From: PALSA-968 sp964387075
Lineage (GTDB): Bacteria; Bacteroidota; Bacteroidia; B-17B0; Aurantibacillaceae
Direction of reading: 5' to 3'
NCBI GenBank assembly: GCA_964387075.1
Contig: CAYLVB010000003.1
Coordinates: forward strand, 248,001 to 312,000
DNA length: 64,000 nucleotides
Below, in pieces: positions 7,734 through 16,189 of this stretch. Numbering within the stretch: position 1 is the first letter of the stretch; each line of letters opens with the position of its first letter. The notes beneath the pieces are model-generated. The model had not been told where the DNA came from, did no database searches, and worked only from the letters and a program-made list of their open reading frames with translations. Both the position numbers and the translations under genes were made by a program.

Positions 7734-8932
7734 AAAGATCGGTAGCAATAATAGGTGGCGGTCCCTCTGCATTAATCCTCGGCTGCGTGTTGGATGAAAG
7801 CAAATTTGACGTTACCATTTACGAAAAGAACTTCGCTCCAGGGCGCAAATTCCTGGTTGCCGGAGATGGTGGTTTTAATTTAACTCACTCCGAGGGGCTC
7901 GGATCTTTTATTTCCCGTTATACGCCTTCCGGTTTTTTTGACAAAAGTATTCGTTCGTTCTCAAATGAAGGTCTTCGTGCCTGGCTGAAAAAATTAAACA
8001 TTGATACTTTTGTTGGAAGCAGCAAGCGGGTTTTCCCGGTAAAAGGTATTAAACCCATAGATGTTCTTAACGCTATCCTGGGCGAATTAAAGAGAAAAAA
8101 TGTTTCTATTAGCCCTCTTCATGTATGGAGGGGCTGGAACGAAAAAGAGGAATTGATCTTTGGCACAAAAAAAGGCGACCTTTTCATAAAACCCGACCTA
8201 ACGGTTTTTGCTTTAGGTGGGGCGAGCTGGGGCAAGACCGGTTCGGATGGTAGTTGGACCACATTCTTTGAAGAAAAAAACATCCACATTATTCCCTTCC
8301 TCGCTTCTAATTGCGCTTATAAAATTAATTGGGACAAGGGCTTTCTTTCCCAATGGGAGGGAAAGTCGTTAAAGAACATTTCTCTTTCCTGTGCCGGCGC
8401 CGAAAAAAGCGGGGAATTGGTTGTTACAACATTTGGGATCGAGGGCGGCGCGGTGTATGCGCTTAGTCCACAGATAAGAGCCGAATTGTCCGGGAATAAT
8501 GCCGCTACCGTTTTTCTTGATCTTAAGCCAACCTACAGTATCGCAGAAATAAAAACCCGCTTAACAAAAAAGACAGGCGGTTCATTAACACAATTGTTGA
8601 AAGATGAATTAAATTTAAGCGGGCTACACGTCTCCTTACTCAAATCCTTGCTCACAAAAGAGGAGTTCATTCATACGAACACGCTTGCCGAAAGAATAAA
8701 GCGCTTGCCGCTCACTATCACAGAAACCGCTCCAATTGACGAGGCCATCTCTACAGTGGGTGGAATCGCCCTCGATGAAGTTGATGAACGCTTTGAATTA
8801 AAAAAAATGAAGAACACCTTCGTTATAGGCGAAATGTTGGATTGGGACGCCCCCACAGGAGGTTACTTACTGCAAGCCTGTTTCGGTATGGGTCATTGGG
8901 TTGCCCAAGCGCTGAACGCCAACGATAAATAA
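7730..8932 (+). CDS. HI0933/BaiN-family FAD-dependent oxidoreductase
   Basis: 400 aa. An N-terminal dinucleotide-binding motif (IIGGGPSALILG, about residues 7-18) is followed by YEKNFAPGRKFLVAGDGGFNLTHSE, the family-specific GRKxxxSGGGRCN-like loop in a variant form. FALGGASWGKTGSDG lies mid-protein, and near the C-terminus come STVGGIALDEV and IGEMLDWDAPTGGYLLQACFGMG, the FAD-closing motif. The G-to-A changes in the loop resemble the PP_4765-type subgroup. Substrate is unknown. It overlaps the GreA-like gene by ATGA. Its stop codon touches the stop of the convergent AsmA gene with no base between. Confidence 0.8.
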   Translation: MKRSVAIIGGGPSALILGCVLDESKFDVTIYEKNFAPGRKFLVAGDGGFNLTHSEGLGSFISRYTPSGFFDKSIRSFSNEGLRAWLKKLNIDTFVGSSKRVFPVKGIKPIDVLNAILGELKRKNVSISPLHVWRGWNEKEELIFGTKKGDLFIKPDLTVFALGGASWGKTGSDGSWTTFFEEKNIHIIPFLASNCAYKINWDKGFLSQWEGKSLKNISLSCAGAEKSGELVVTTFGIEGGAVYALSPQIRAELSGNNAATVFLDLKPTYSIAEIKTRLTKKTGGSLTQLLKDELNLSGLHVSLLKSLLTKEEFIHTNTLAERIKRLPLTITETAPIDEAISTVGGIALDEVDERFELKKMKNTFVIGEMLDWDAPTGGYLLQACFGMGHWVAQALNANDK

Positions 8933-11734
8933 CTATTTCAGTTTATCCGCCTGCGCATGTGCGTCGGCCATTACCTTATCTGCTTTGGCATTCGCTTCAT
9001 TTGTAACTTTTTGCGCATTCTCTTCGGCTTTCTTTTTCATGCTCTCAGCTATTTTTTTAGCGGCAAGTTTTTCAAGCGGTCCTTTTGCTGAATTGTTTAC
9101 CGAGTCGGCGGCAAAATTTCCATGCTTGCGGATATCTTCGGCAGACTTAGCTCCCTGAGCCTTGATGTCGTCGGCTATCTTTTGAGCATCGGCAAGGATC
9201 TTCTCTGCCTGTTTGGAAGCTTCCGCTTTTGCGTCCTTGATCACCTCTTCTTTCTTCTGCTCGATAACTTCCTTCACCTGGTTCACCACTTCGTTCTTTA
9301 CATCCTTCATGGCGTCTTTTAACCCAAGTTTCACAACGGGAGCGGTGACCGTACCACCAATTAAGGCGGTGGCCTTTACTTTATCCGGCACCTTGGCTGC
9401 GCCGCCGGCTACCGATCCGGCCTTGTTCATCCAGCCCTGTACCATTTCCTGTCCCTGGCTACCCATTAATTTGGTAGGCAATTCCATGCCCCACTTATAA
9501 TCCAGTGTTTGATCAAAGCCGGTAGACCCGCTGATCTCTACAGGAATGTCGGCGATCTTGGTGTTGAACGGCTTGGTGTGCACGCGGCCATCTTTGAACT
9601 CGTACTGCAGGTTAATATCGCTGACACTCACTTTTTTCAGCTTGTTGAGCTTAAGGGCGTCATCCAATTTAACAAACGCTGGATAGTCCTGTATGGTCAC
9701 CGATTTTGTTTTTAGCGTTCCGTTTCCACTGAGTGTGTTTAGGTCGGGCGTCATGTCGGTCTTCAATATTCCTTTAAAATCATTGAGCGTTGTGCTGAAC
9801 TTACCGTGCGATGAATTGCAAATAGGGGCCAGCTTTTCAAGGCTAACAAAAGCCTTACAGGAGCTTTGAATATCGAATTCCGAAATATTGAGGTTAAAAT
9901 TGATCTCGGGCTTCATTTTGTTTTTTGTGTCATAATATCCACTCATGATCATAGAGCCATCCAGAAGATTCATTTTAAGGTTGGTCATGGCGAGCCTTGC
10001 GTTACGCACAACGATCTGGCCAACCATGTTGGAAATGTCCATTTTATCGTATAACACCTTTCCAATGTTGGTGTTCATCACAAAATCAATATTTGCCGGA
10101 ACTTCAACCACACTCATGGGTGTGGCCGCGGCCGTTTCTGTTGGGGCGGCCGTCGCTGTTGTACCGGTGCTGGCCGTCAGTTGATTCAGGTCCAGCAGCG
10201 TTGAAGTAAGCGCAAAATTTCCTTTAACGAGGCTGTCCTGGAACACATATTGCAAGAAGTTCTCGATCTTTCCGCTGGCCTTAATGTCGCTCTTGCCCAT
10301 TTTACAGTCGAAGTTAGCGAGCTCAACGAATTGCGGCGTGAAGTTCAGGGCCATAGTATTGATCATTACATCATAAGGAAGTGTTGCGGTTTTATACAGC
10401 ATTTTATCAATGACGATGCTACCCTTTGCGTCAAACTCTTCATACTTCTTATTGGTGATGCTGCTCATTTTTCCTTTCATCGTCACGTCTGCAGTAACCA
10501 GCCCGCTCATTTCATCTGCCTTCTCCATGGGCACAAATTCTTTTGCGCTGCTCATGTCTATCTTACCCTTTAACCACCCGTTTAGGTTGGGGTCTGATAC
10601 AGGAGTGCTCACGTGCATGGCCATATCAAGCGGGTTGCCCGCCATTTCTACATGGAATTTTTCGAGGTCTATCTTCGTAGCGTCCGGATTTCCGTTGGGA
10701 TTTTCCACGTCTAATTTCACCTGTATGTTGTTTACCGATTTTGGCAGCGAAGGATATTTGAACATGGCGTCAGAAATTTCAAGGTGTGTTCCAAACGCCG
10801 GCATTGTGGTTGAGTTATAGGTTCCTTTCGCGTAGCCATTCAGCGCTAATTTTCCTTTGGTTTGCACCGAAGCGAAGTCTTTGGTGAAAACGGCCGGGAT
10901 CAAAGACAAAATGTTCTTGAACTCGGTTTGCTTGCATAAAAATTTAATGTCCATATTGATGTTGGAATCGGGCATGGCAATAAACCCATCTACCCCAAGG
11001 CCCAGTTCATTAAAATCAAACTCGTTCTCCTTCAAAGTAAATTTCATGTTGGGCATGTCGGCATCGGCGTCAACTTTCAGTTTAACGCGCATGTCCTTTG
11101 CGTAGTCCATCCCGCCCATTGAAAAATTAAGCTTTTGGATCTCCGAAACGATCTCCAGCAAAAAGTTGTCTTCCGAAAAATCGCCGCTCAGGTTAAAATC
11201 AAAGTCCCCCAGGCCGGCTTTCATTCCGCCCTGCATGTCGTTATAAGTAATGCGCGCGTCGCTGATCTCGAATTTTTTCAGGCTCAGTTTAAATTTAGAT
11301 TTTTCTCCCGAAGCCTCTTCCTTCGTTGTATCTGAAGAAGGTTTCGTAATATCCCAGTTGGCGCGGCCGTCGGCTAAAACAATAGCGTTTATTTTCGGTT
11401 CGGTAAGCACGATCTCTTTTACCTTGATCTGGTCGCCGCTGATCACACTTTTCAGATTTACATCCAGTCGCAGGTTCTTTAAAAAGGCCAGGGTGTCTCC
11501 TTCGAAATTCCCCACGCCGATAACACTTACGTTGTCTATAGTGAAACGAAAATCGGGAAAAGAAGAAATTATCGAAAGATCGAAGTCTCCAAAGTCCACT
11601 TTCGCGTTCAGGTTCTTGTTGGCCTCGCTTTTAGCCAGTTCGATCAGTTTTCCCTTGAACAAAAAAGGAAGCGTTACGAGCAGGACGATCAGGATCAGTA
11701 AGGTGATGCTGGTCCATTTGAGAAATTTTTTCAT
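8933..11734 (-). CDS. AsmA-family protein with long C-terminal helical tail
   Basis: 933 aa from the ATG at 11734, chosen because MKKFLKWTSITLLILIVLLV is a proper signal anchor; the upstream ATG at 11800 lies beyond the promoter-like TATATTCG at 11754-11761 and in a terminator hairpin. After the anchor comes the AsmA domain (VTLPFLFKGKLIELA, LDVNLKSVISGDQIKVKEIVL, DGRANWDI) and long beta-strand-rich repeats up to about residue 790, including an AsmA_2-like C-terminal core. AsmA proteins are periplasmic bridge-like proteins implicated in phospholipid transfer to the outer membrane. The last 130 residues are unusual: an Ala/Lys/Glu-rich, probably coiled-coil tail with repeated KADKVMADAHAQADK-type units. 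Confidence 0.8.
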   Translation of the reverse strand: MKKFLKWTSITLLILIVLLVTLPFLFKGKLIELAKSEANKNLNAKVDFGDFDLSIISSFPDFRFTIDNVSVIGVGNFEGDTLAFLKNLRLDVNLKSVISGDQIKVKEIVLTEPKINAIVLADGRANWDITKPSSDTTKEEASGEKSKFKLSLKKFEISDARITYNDMQGGMKAGLGDFDFNLSGDFSEDNFLLEIVSEIQKLNFSMGGMDYAKDMRVKLKVDADADMPNMKFTLKENEFDFNELGLGVDGFIAMPDSNINMDIKFLCKQTEFKNILSLIPAVFTKDFASVQTKGKLALNGYAKGTYNSTTMPAFGTHLEISDAMFKYPSLPKSVNNIQVKLDVENPNGNPDATKIDLEKFHVEMAGNPLDMAMHVSTPVSDPNLNGWLKGKIDMSSAKEFVPMEKADEMSGLVTADVTMKGKMSSITNKKYEEFDAKGSIVIDKMLYKTATLPYDVMINTMALNFTPQFVELANFDCKMGKSDIKASGKIENFLQYVFQDSLVKGNFALTSTLLDLNQLTASTGTTATAAPTETAAATPMSVVEVPANIDFVMNTNIGKVLYDKMDISNMVGQIVVRNARLAMTNLKMNLLDGSMIMSGYYDTKNKMKPEINFNLNISEFDIQSSCKAFVSLEKLAPICNSSHGKFSTTLNDFKGILKTDMTPDLNTLSGNGTLKTKSVTIQDYPAFVKLDDALKLNKLKKVSVSDINLQYEFKDGRVHTKPFNTKIADIPVEISGSTGFDQTLDYKWGMELPTKLMGSQGQEMVQGWMNKAGSVAGGAAKVPDKVKATALIGGTVTAPVVKLGLKDAMKDVKNEVVNQVKEVIEQKKEEVIKDAKAEASKQAEKILADAQKIADDIKAQGAKSAEDIRKHGNFAADSVNNSAKGPLEKLAAKKIAESMKKKAEENAQKVTNEANAKADKVMADAHAQADKLK

Positions 11735-11753
11735 GGTTTTTGGTTTAACGGTA

Positions 11754-11761
11754 CGAATATA
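11754..11761 (-). promoter_or_regulatory. probable -7 promoter element of AsmA gene (TATATTCG)
   Basis: One mismatch to TAnnTTTG on the - strand, 19 nt before the ATG at 11734. Confidence 0.35.
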
Positions 11762-11797
11762 AAGTAAAAATCCCCTTCTTTTATAGAGAAGGGGATT
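11761..11797 (-). terminator. rho-independent terminator of the serine palmitoyltransferase-like gene
   Basis: An 11-bp perfect stem (11769-11779 with 11787-11797, CCCCTTCT/AGAAGGGG core) and a 7-nt loop are followed on the - strand by TTTTTACTTT. It lies 18 nt past the stop of the gene at 11815. Confidence 0.85.
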
Positions 11798-11814
11798 CAA
11801 ATTATTGTGTGATT

Positions 11815-13065
11815 CTATTGCTGCACCTGCGCAAAGCCGCCCTTAGCGTACTCGCCGCTGGCCAACTTGTCTTTAACGGCCGAGAAAGCCTCAACGGTGT
11901 ATTTTACGTCCTCCAGGGTATGAACCGCGGTTGGTATCAGGCGCAGAATGATCTGTCCTTTTGGAATTACGGGGTACACGACAATGGAACAGAAAATATT
12001 ATACTTTTCCCGAAGGTCGAATGTAATGTTGGTTGCTTCGTTCACCGTTCCGTTCAAAAATACCGGCGTTACCGGTGTGGTGGTGGTACCAATGTTAAAG
12101 CCGGCCTTGCGAAGTCCGCTTTGCAGGGCGGTGGTAATTTCCCAAAGCTTTGTTTTAAGTTCCGGGTGGTTGCGTATTAGCTCCATCCTCTTTAGGGCGC
12201 CCGCCACCAAGGGCAGTGGTAAAGATTTGGCATAGATCTGCGAGCGCATGTTGTAGCGCAGGAAGGTCACCACCTCTTCGTTGGAAGCAATAAAGCCTCC
12301 GATCATGGCAAAACTCTTGGCAAAGGTTCCAAAATAAATATCAATTCCGTCCTGGCAACCCTGCTCCTCGCCCGTTCCGGCACCGGTCTTGCCCATGGTG
12401 CCCAATCCGTGCGCGTCGTCCACAAATAAACGGAACTTGTATTTCTTTTTCAATGCAACAATTTCTTTCAACTTTCCCTGGTTTCCGCTCATGCCGAAAA
12501 CACCTTCGGTAATAACCAGTATCGATCCGCCGGTTTCGCCAACCAGTTTCTCGGCGCGCTGCAATTGCTTTTCGCAGCTGGTCATGTCGTTATGCGTATA
12601 TACAAAGCGCTTACCCATGTGTAAACGAACGCCATCCAGGATACAGGCGTGAGATTCGGCATCGTACACAATTACGTCGTGGCGATCAACCAGCGCATCA
12701 ATGGCGCTGACCATGGCCTGGTAGCCAAAGTTTACAAGGATAGAATCTTCTTTATGTACAAAGGTGGCCAGCTCTCTCTCTAATTGCTCGTGCAGGTTGC
12801 TGTTTCCGCTCATCATGCGGGCGCCCATGGGCATCGCAAATCCGTATTTTGCGCCCGCCTCGGCATCCGCCTTGCGCACCTCGGGATGATTAGCCAACCC
12901 CAAATAGTTGTTCAGGCTCCAATTCAGGCGCTCCTTCCCCCTAAAAACCATTCGGGGACTGATATCTCCCTCAAGCTTGGGAAATGTAAAATAACCGTGG
13001 CTTTCCTTAGAATAGCGGCCTATCTCGCCCATATTCTTTTTGATCTTATCAAACAAGTCCTGCAT
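11815..13065 (-). CDS. spt: alpha-oxoamine synthase, serine palmitoyltransferase-like
   Basis: 416 aa, PLP-dependent fold type I. Visible residues: substrate loop NNYLGLANHPEV (52-63), GNSNLHEQLERELA (88-100), VDDAHGLGTMG (215-225, the Asp and His that hold PLP) and the Schiff-base lysine K250 in FGTFAKSFAMIGG. Family members condense an amino acid with an acyl-CoA (KBL, BioF, HemA, SPT). The sequence type abundant in Bacteroidota corresponds to serine palmitoyltransferase, the first enzyme of sphingolipid synthesis; 2-amino-3-ketobutyrate CoA ligase is the main alternative. The gene has its own promoter and terminator. A TAACTTTG box lies 17 nt before the start. Confidence 0.7.
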   Translation of the reverse strand: MQDLFDKIKKNMGEIGRYSKESHGYFTFPKLEGDISPRMVFRGKERLNWSLNNYLGLANHPEVRKADAEAGAKYGFAMPMGARMMSGNSNLHEQLERELATFVHKEDSILVNFGYQAMVSAIDALVDRHDVIVYDAESHACILDGVRLHMGKRFVYTHNDMTSCEKQLQRAEKLVGETGGSILVITEGVFGMSGNQGKLKEIVALKKKYKFRLFVDDAHGLGTMGKTGAGTGEEQGCQDGIDIYFGTFAKSFAMIGGFIASNEEVVTFLRYNMRSQIYAKSLPLPLVAGALKRMELIRNHPELKTKLWEITTALQSGLRKAGFNIGTTTTPVTPVFLNGTVNEATNITFDLREKYNIFCSIVVYPVIPKGQIILRLIPTAVHTLEDVKYTVEAFSAVKDKLASGEYAKGGFAQVQQ

Positions 13066-13082
13066 GTAATAAATTTATAAGG

Positions 13083-13090
13083 CAAAGTTA
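13083..13090 (-). promoter_or_regulatory. -7 promoter element of spt-like gene (TAACTTTG)
   Basis: A full match to TAnnTTTG on the - strand, ending 17 nt before the ATG at 13065. Confidence 0.5.
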
Positions 13091-13091
13091 A

Positions 13092-13526
13092 TAAACCTTG
13101 TTTAAAACCCTATAAAAACCTGTTTATTTCCGGCGTTGATAAATAAACTTACCAGTTGCGGATCTGTCAACAAGGTGCTGCGATGGTTAAAAACTTCCCG
13201 TTTCTTTTTCCTTAAGTGTTCGTTACTTTTTTTAGGGCGGTCTTATTTGTTAAAACACGGCTTTCACCGAAAATATTGTAGCCATCTCTTAACATTTTGT
13301 ACAATCAACTGACCCGGCCTTGTACCCACAAGTTATCAGCCTTAACGCTTATTAACAACATTTAATAACCCAGATTAATTCCTGTTTTACAGGTAAATAG
13401 CTAATTTTATACGCTTTATAAAATGTTAGTCCTTTCTTAATTTTGATTTTTAAAAGTCCGGGCCAAATAAATTATAAACTAAACTAACACCTATAGTATT
13501 AATAACAATATTTTTAAAAAAAGAAT
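13092..13526 (+). other. 435-bp AT-rich intergenic region, no gene seen
   Basis: No ORF, tRNA or strong hairpin is visible between the divergent spt-like gene and nadA. The sequence is AT-rich with several TTAACA/TTATTAAC-like words. The only nadA promoter candidate is TAATTTTG at 13438-13445, which would give a leader of about 75 nt. The 45 bases just before nadA are almost pure A/T. No perfect DnaA box (TTATCCACA) is present. Confidence 0.5.
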
Positions 13527-14507
13527 ATGTATAGTGTAGATAGAGGATATGTAGAATCGGTGATTGACCCAACAATTGATATATTTGAAGAAATAAAGTC
13601 CCTGAAGCGCCGCAAAAATGTGATCCTGCTGGCCCACTACTACCAGGACGCCGATATACAGGATATAGCTGATTTTATAGGAGATAGTTTAGGCCTGGCA
13701 CAGGAAGCGCAAAAAACAAAAGCCGATATCATTTTATTTGCCGGGGTACATTTCATGGCTGAGACCGCCAAGATATTAAATCCCGATAAAAAAGTTTTAA
13801 TACCCGATCTTAATGCAGGTTGTTCTTTAGCTGATTCCTGTCCGCCCGAAAAGTTTGCTGCTTTTAAAAAACAACATCCCGATCATCTTATAATTTCTTA
13901 CATCAATTGTAGTGCTGAGATTAAAGCGTTATCGGATATTATTTGTACTTCCAGTAATGCAGTGCAAATTGTAAATAGTTTGGATAAAGACCAGAAGATC
14001 ATCTTTGCCCCGGACAGAAACCTCGGAGCTTACATCAATAAGATAACCGGCAGGAACATGCTTTTATGGGACGGGGCCTGTATGGTGCATGAGATATTTT
14101 CACTGGAAAAAATAACGAAATTAAAGATACAACATCCTAACGCGCAATTAATAGCTCACCCAGAGTGCGAAGCAGTAATTTTAGAAAAAGCTGATTTTAT
14201 TGGAAGTACTACCGCGTTACTGAATTACACAAAAAGGAGCGATTGTAAGGAATTTATTGTTGCAACGGAAACAGGGATCTTACATCAAATGATAAGATCA
14301 TCACCACACAAGACCTTCATTCCGGCACCACCAAATAATTCCTGCGCGTGTAATGATTGTCCGCACATGAAGTTGAACACACTCGAGAAAATATATCTCA
14401 CTTTAAAATATGAAAAACCCGAATTAATACTCGAAAAAAGCCTCCTGGAAAGCGCAAAAAAGCCTATCTTGCGCATGCTGGACCTCTCCGCAAAATTCGG
14501 ATTGTGA
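13527..14507 (+). CDS. nadA: quinolinate synthase A
   Basis: 326 aa, normal length. NadA condenses iminoaspartate with dihydroxyacetone phosphate to quinolinate using an oxygen-sensitive 4Fe-4S cluster, in de novo NAD synthesis. Visible motifs: LLAHYYQDADIQDIADFIGDS (34-54), FAGVHFMAETAKIL, PDLNAGCSLADSCP with C99, HPECEAV with C214, TETGILHQM, and the C-terminal CACNDCPHM whose C275 or C278 is the third cluster ligand. nadB and nadC are not in the window. It is the first gene of an apparent operon: the MORN protein starts 5 nt after the stop. Confidence 0.95.
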   Translation: MYSVDRGYVESVIDPTIDIFEEIKSLKRRKNVILLAHYYQDADIQDIADFIGDSLGLAQEAQKTKADIILFAGVHFMAETAKILNPDKKVLIPDLNAGCSLADSCPPEKFAAFKKQHPDHLIISYINCSAEIKALSDIICTSSNAVQIVNSLDKDQKIIFAPDRNLGAYINKITGRNMLLWDGACMVHEIFSLEKITKLKIQHPNAQLIAHPECEAVILEKADFIGSTTALLNYTKRSDCKEFIVATETGILHQMIRSSPHKTFIPAPPNNSCACNDCPHMKLNTLEKIYLTLKYEKPELILEKSLLESAKKPILRMLDLSAKFGL

Positions 14508-14512
14508 TCTCT

Positions 14513-16189
14513 ATGAAAAGACTTCTTTTAATATGTTTCTTTTTCTCCGGTACCGCATTTTTGTACGCGCAAAATGTAAACCAGAATGGGTACAATATTT
14601 TTTATTACGATAACGGAAACAGGTCTTCTGAAGGTGCTATGAAGAATGGAAAGCCGGAAGGTTATTGGAAGAACTATTATGAGAGCGGCGTGTTGAAGAA
14701 TGAGGGGAACCGCAAGAACTTTCAGTTGGACAGCGTTTGGAAATTTTATAGTGATAAAGGAAGGATCACAAAAACTATCAGTTATTCAGAAGGAAAAAAG
14801 AATGGCTTTACAATTACGTACGATACTTCCGAAAAGATCATTTCAAAGGAGAATTATGTGGCAGATATAAAGCAGGGAACCTCTTATAACCTGTACCCTT
14901 CCGGGCGTTTAAAGCAAACCATTCCCTACAAGAACGGAAGGGCCGATGGATTGTCTTATGTTTTTTCTGAAGACTCAGTTATAACCGCCATCATCAAATA
15001 CAAGATGGGTTATATTGAAAAACAGGAAAAGATCAACCAGGTTGATGCGGAAGGGAACAAGCAGGGATTATGGAAGGAGTTCTACCCCGACGGGACTGTA
15101 AAAAAGGAAACCCGGTATAAGGATAATGCCATTGATGGCTATGTAAAGGAATTTGACAAGACAGGTAATCTTACCGACATGAAGAAATTCACTTATGGAA
15201 AAGAAGTGAAGAACGCGCCCGAACTGGCAAAGCCGGATATTTTTAAAGCATATTTTGAGGATGGCAACGTACGTTATGAAGGCTTGTATTTAAATGGGAT
15301 GCCGATCGGAACACACTATAAATTCCATTTATCAAAACGCTGTGATTCGGTTCGCGTATATGATGACAGCACAGAGAAATATACGATGCAGTATAAGTGC
15401 TTCAATCTTTCTGTGGCCGATTCCGCCTTTGTTTACCAGGAAGGATATTTACTGGAAAGGGGTCCGGTGGATTCCTTACGCCGCAGGCAAAAAGAATGGA
15501 TCGAGTATAATATTACAGGAGAGTTTCGCTCTAAGGGTCCTTACGTAGACGATAAGCGCATTGGAAACTGGGAGTTCTTTTACCCGAACGGTAAGACCGA
15601 ACAAAAGGGTAGGTATGACAAGAAGGGCCGCGCCCAGGGGGAGTGGACCCTTTTTTATGATGACGGGAAAATATTACGAAAGGAAAATTACAAGAACGAT
15701 AAACGCGAGGGGGTTTTAGAGGAATATACGGAGGATGGAAAGCTGATCACCAAAGGAGAGTACATGGACGACCAAAAGGAAGGGAGTTGGTATTATGAGA
15801 TAGCAAATTATAAAGAGTATGGTGTTTATCGAAACGGGGTTCCCGACAGCGTGTGGAAAGCCTACTATGTAAAAGAAAACAAACTACGGTTTGAGGGGAG
15901 GTTTTTGAACGGAGATCCGGATGGGAAGCATACGTATTATTACGATAATGGAAAAGTACAGGCCAGCGGAAAATACGTGGGCGCGCAGAAAGACGGCGAC
16001 TGGCATTATTTTGATGAGGATGGATTTTTAATACTTACCGTGAATTACGAGAGCGGCATTGAAAGAAAATGGGATAATATCCGCGTTGTGCCCACCTATG
16101 AGGATGCGCTGAAGGTATTTGAGGATGCTAAGCAGAACCAAAAAAAGCTTGAGAAAAAACCCGATGAAGGAACGGAAAACAAAAAATAA
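14513..16189 (+). CDS. secreted MORN-repeat (YwqK-like) protein
   Basis: 558 aa from the ATG at 14513, which gives a clean signal peptide (MKRLLLICFFFSGTAFLYAQ); an upstream in-frame GTG at 14504 overlaps the nadA stop. The rest is a tandem array of roughly 20 MORN-like units of about 22 residues with the recurring pattern G-x-W-x-x-[FY]-[YF]-x-[DN]-G-K, for example GYWKNYYESGVLKNEG and GNWEFFYPNGKTEQKG. Repeats of this type are labelled toxin-antitoxin YwqK family antitoxin in databases, a name without functional support here. It is likely a periplasmic or outer-surface scaffold. Its 3' end overlaps the histidine kinase start. Confidence 0.8.
   Translation: MKRLLLICFFFSGTAFLYAQNVNQNGYNIFYYDNGNRSSEGAMKNGKPEGYWKNYYESGVLKNEGNRKNFQLDSVWKFYSDKGRITKTISYSEGKKNGFTITYDTSEKIISKENYVADIKQGTSYNLYPSGRLKQTIPYKNGRADGLSYVFSEDSVITAIIKYKMGYIEKQEKINQVDAEGNKQGLWKEFYPDGTVKKETRYKDNAIDGYVKEFDKTGNLTDMKKFTYGKEVKNAPELAKPDIFKAYFEDGNVRYEGLYLNGMPIGTHYKFHLSKRCDSVRVYDDSTEKYTMQYKCFNLSVADSAFVYQEGYLLERGPVDSLRRRQKEWIEYNITGEFRSKGPYVDDKRIGNWEFFYPNGKTEQKGRYDKKGRAQGEWTLFYDDGKILRKENYKNDKREGVLEEYTEDGKLITKGEYMDDQKEGSWYYEIANYKEYGVYRNGVPDSVWKAYYVKENKLRFEGRFLNGDPDGKHTYYYDNGKVQASGKYVGAQKDGDWHYFDEDGFLILTVNYESGIERKWDNIRVVPTYEDALKVFEDAKQNQKKLEKKPDEGTENKK

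Noticed and set aside
13092..13526. AT-rich intergenic region as a possible replication origin
   Set aside because: It has TTAACA-like words but no perfect DnaA box, no repeated 9-mers and no dnaA, and the parS-like cluster lies 11 kb away. Not enough to call oriC.
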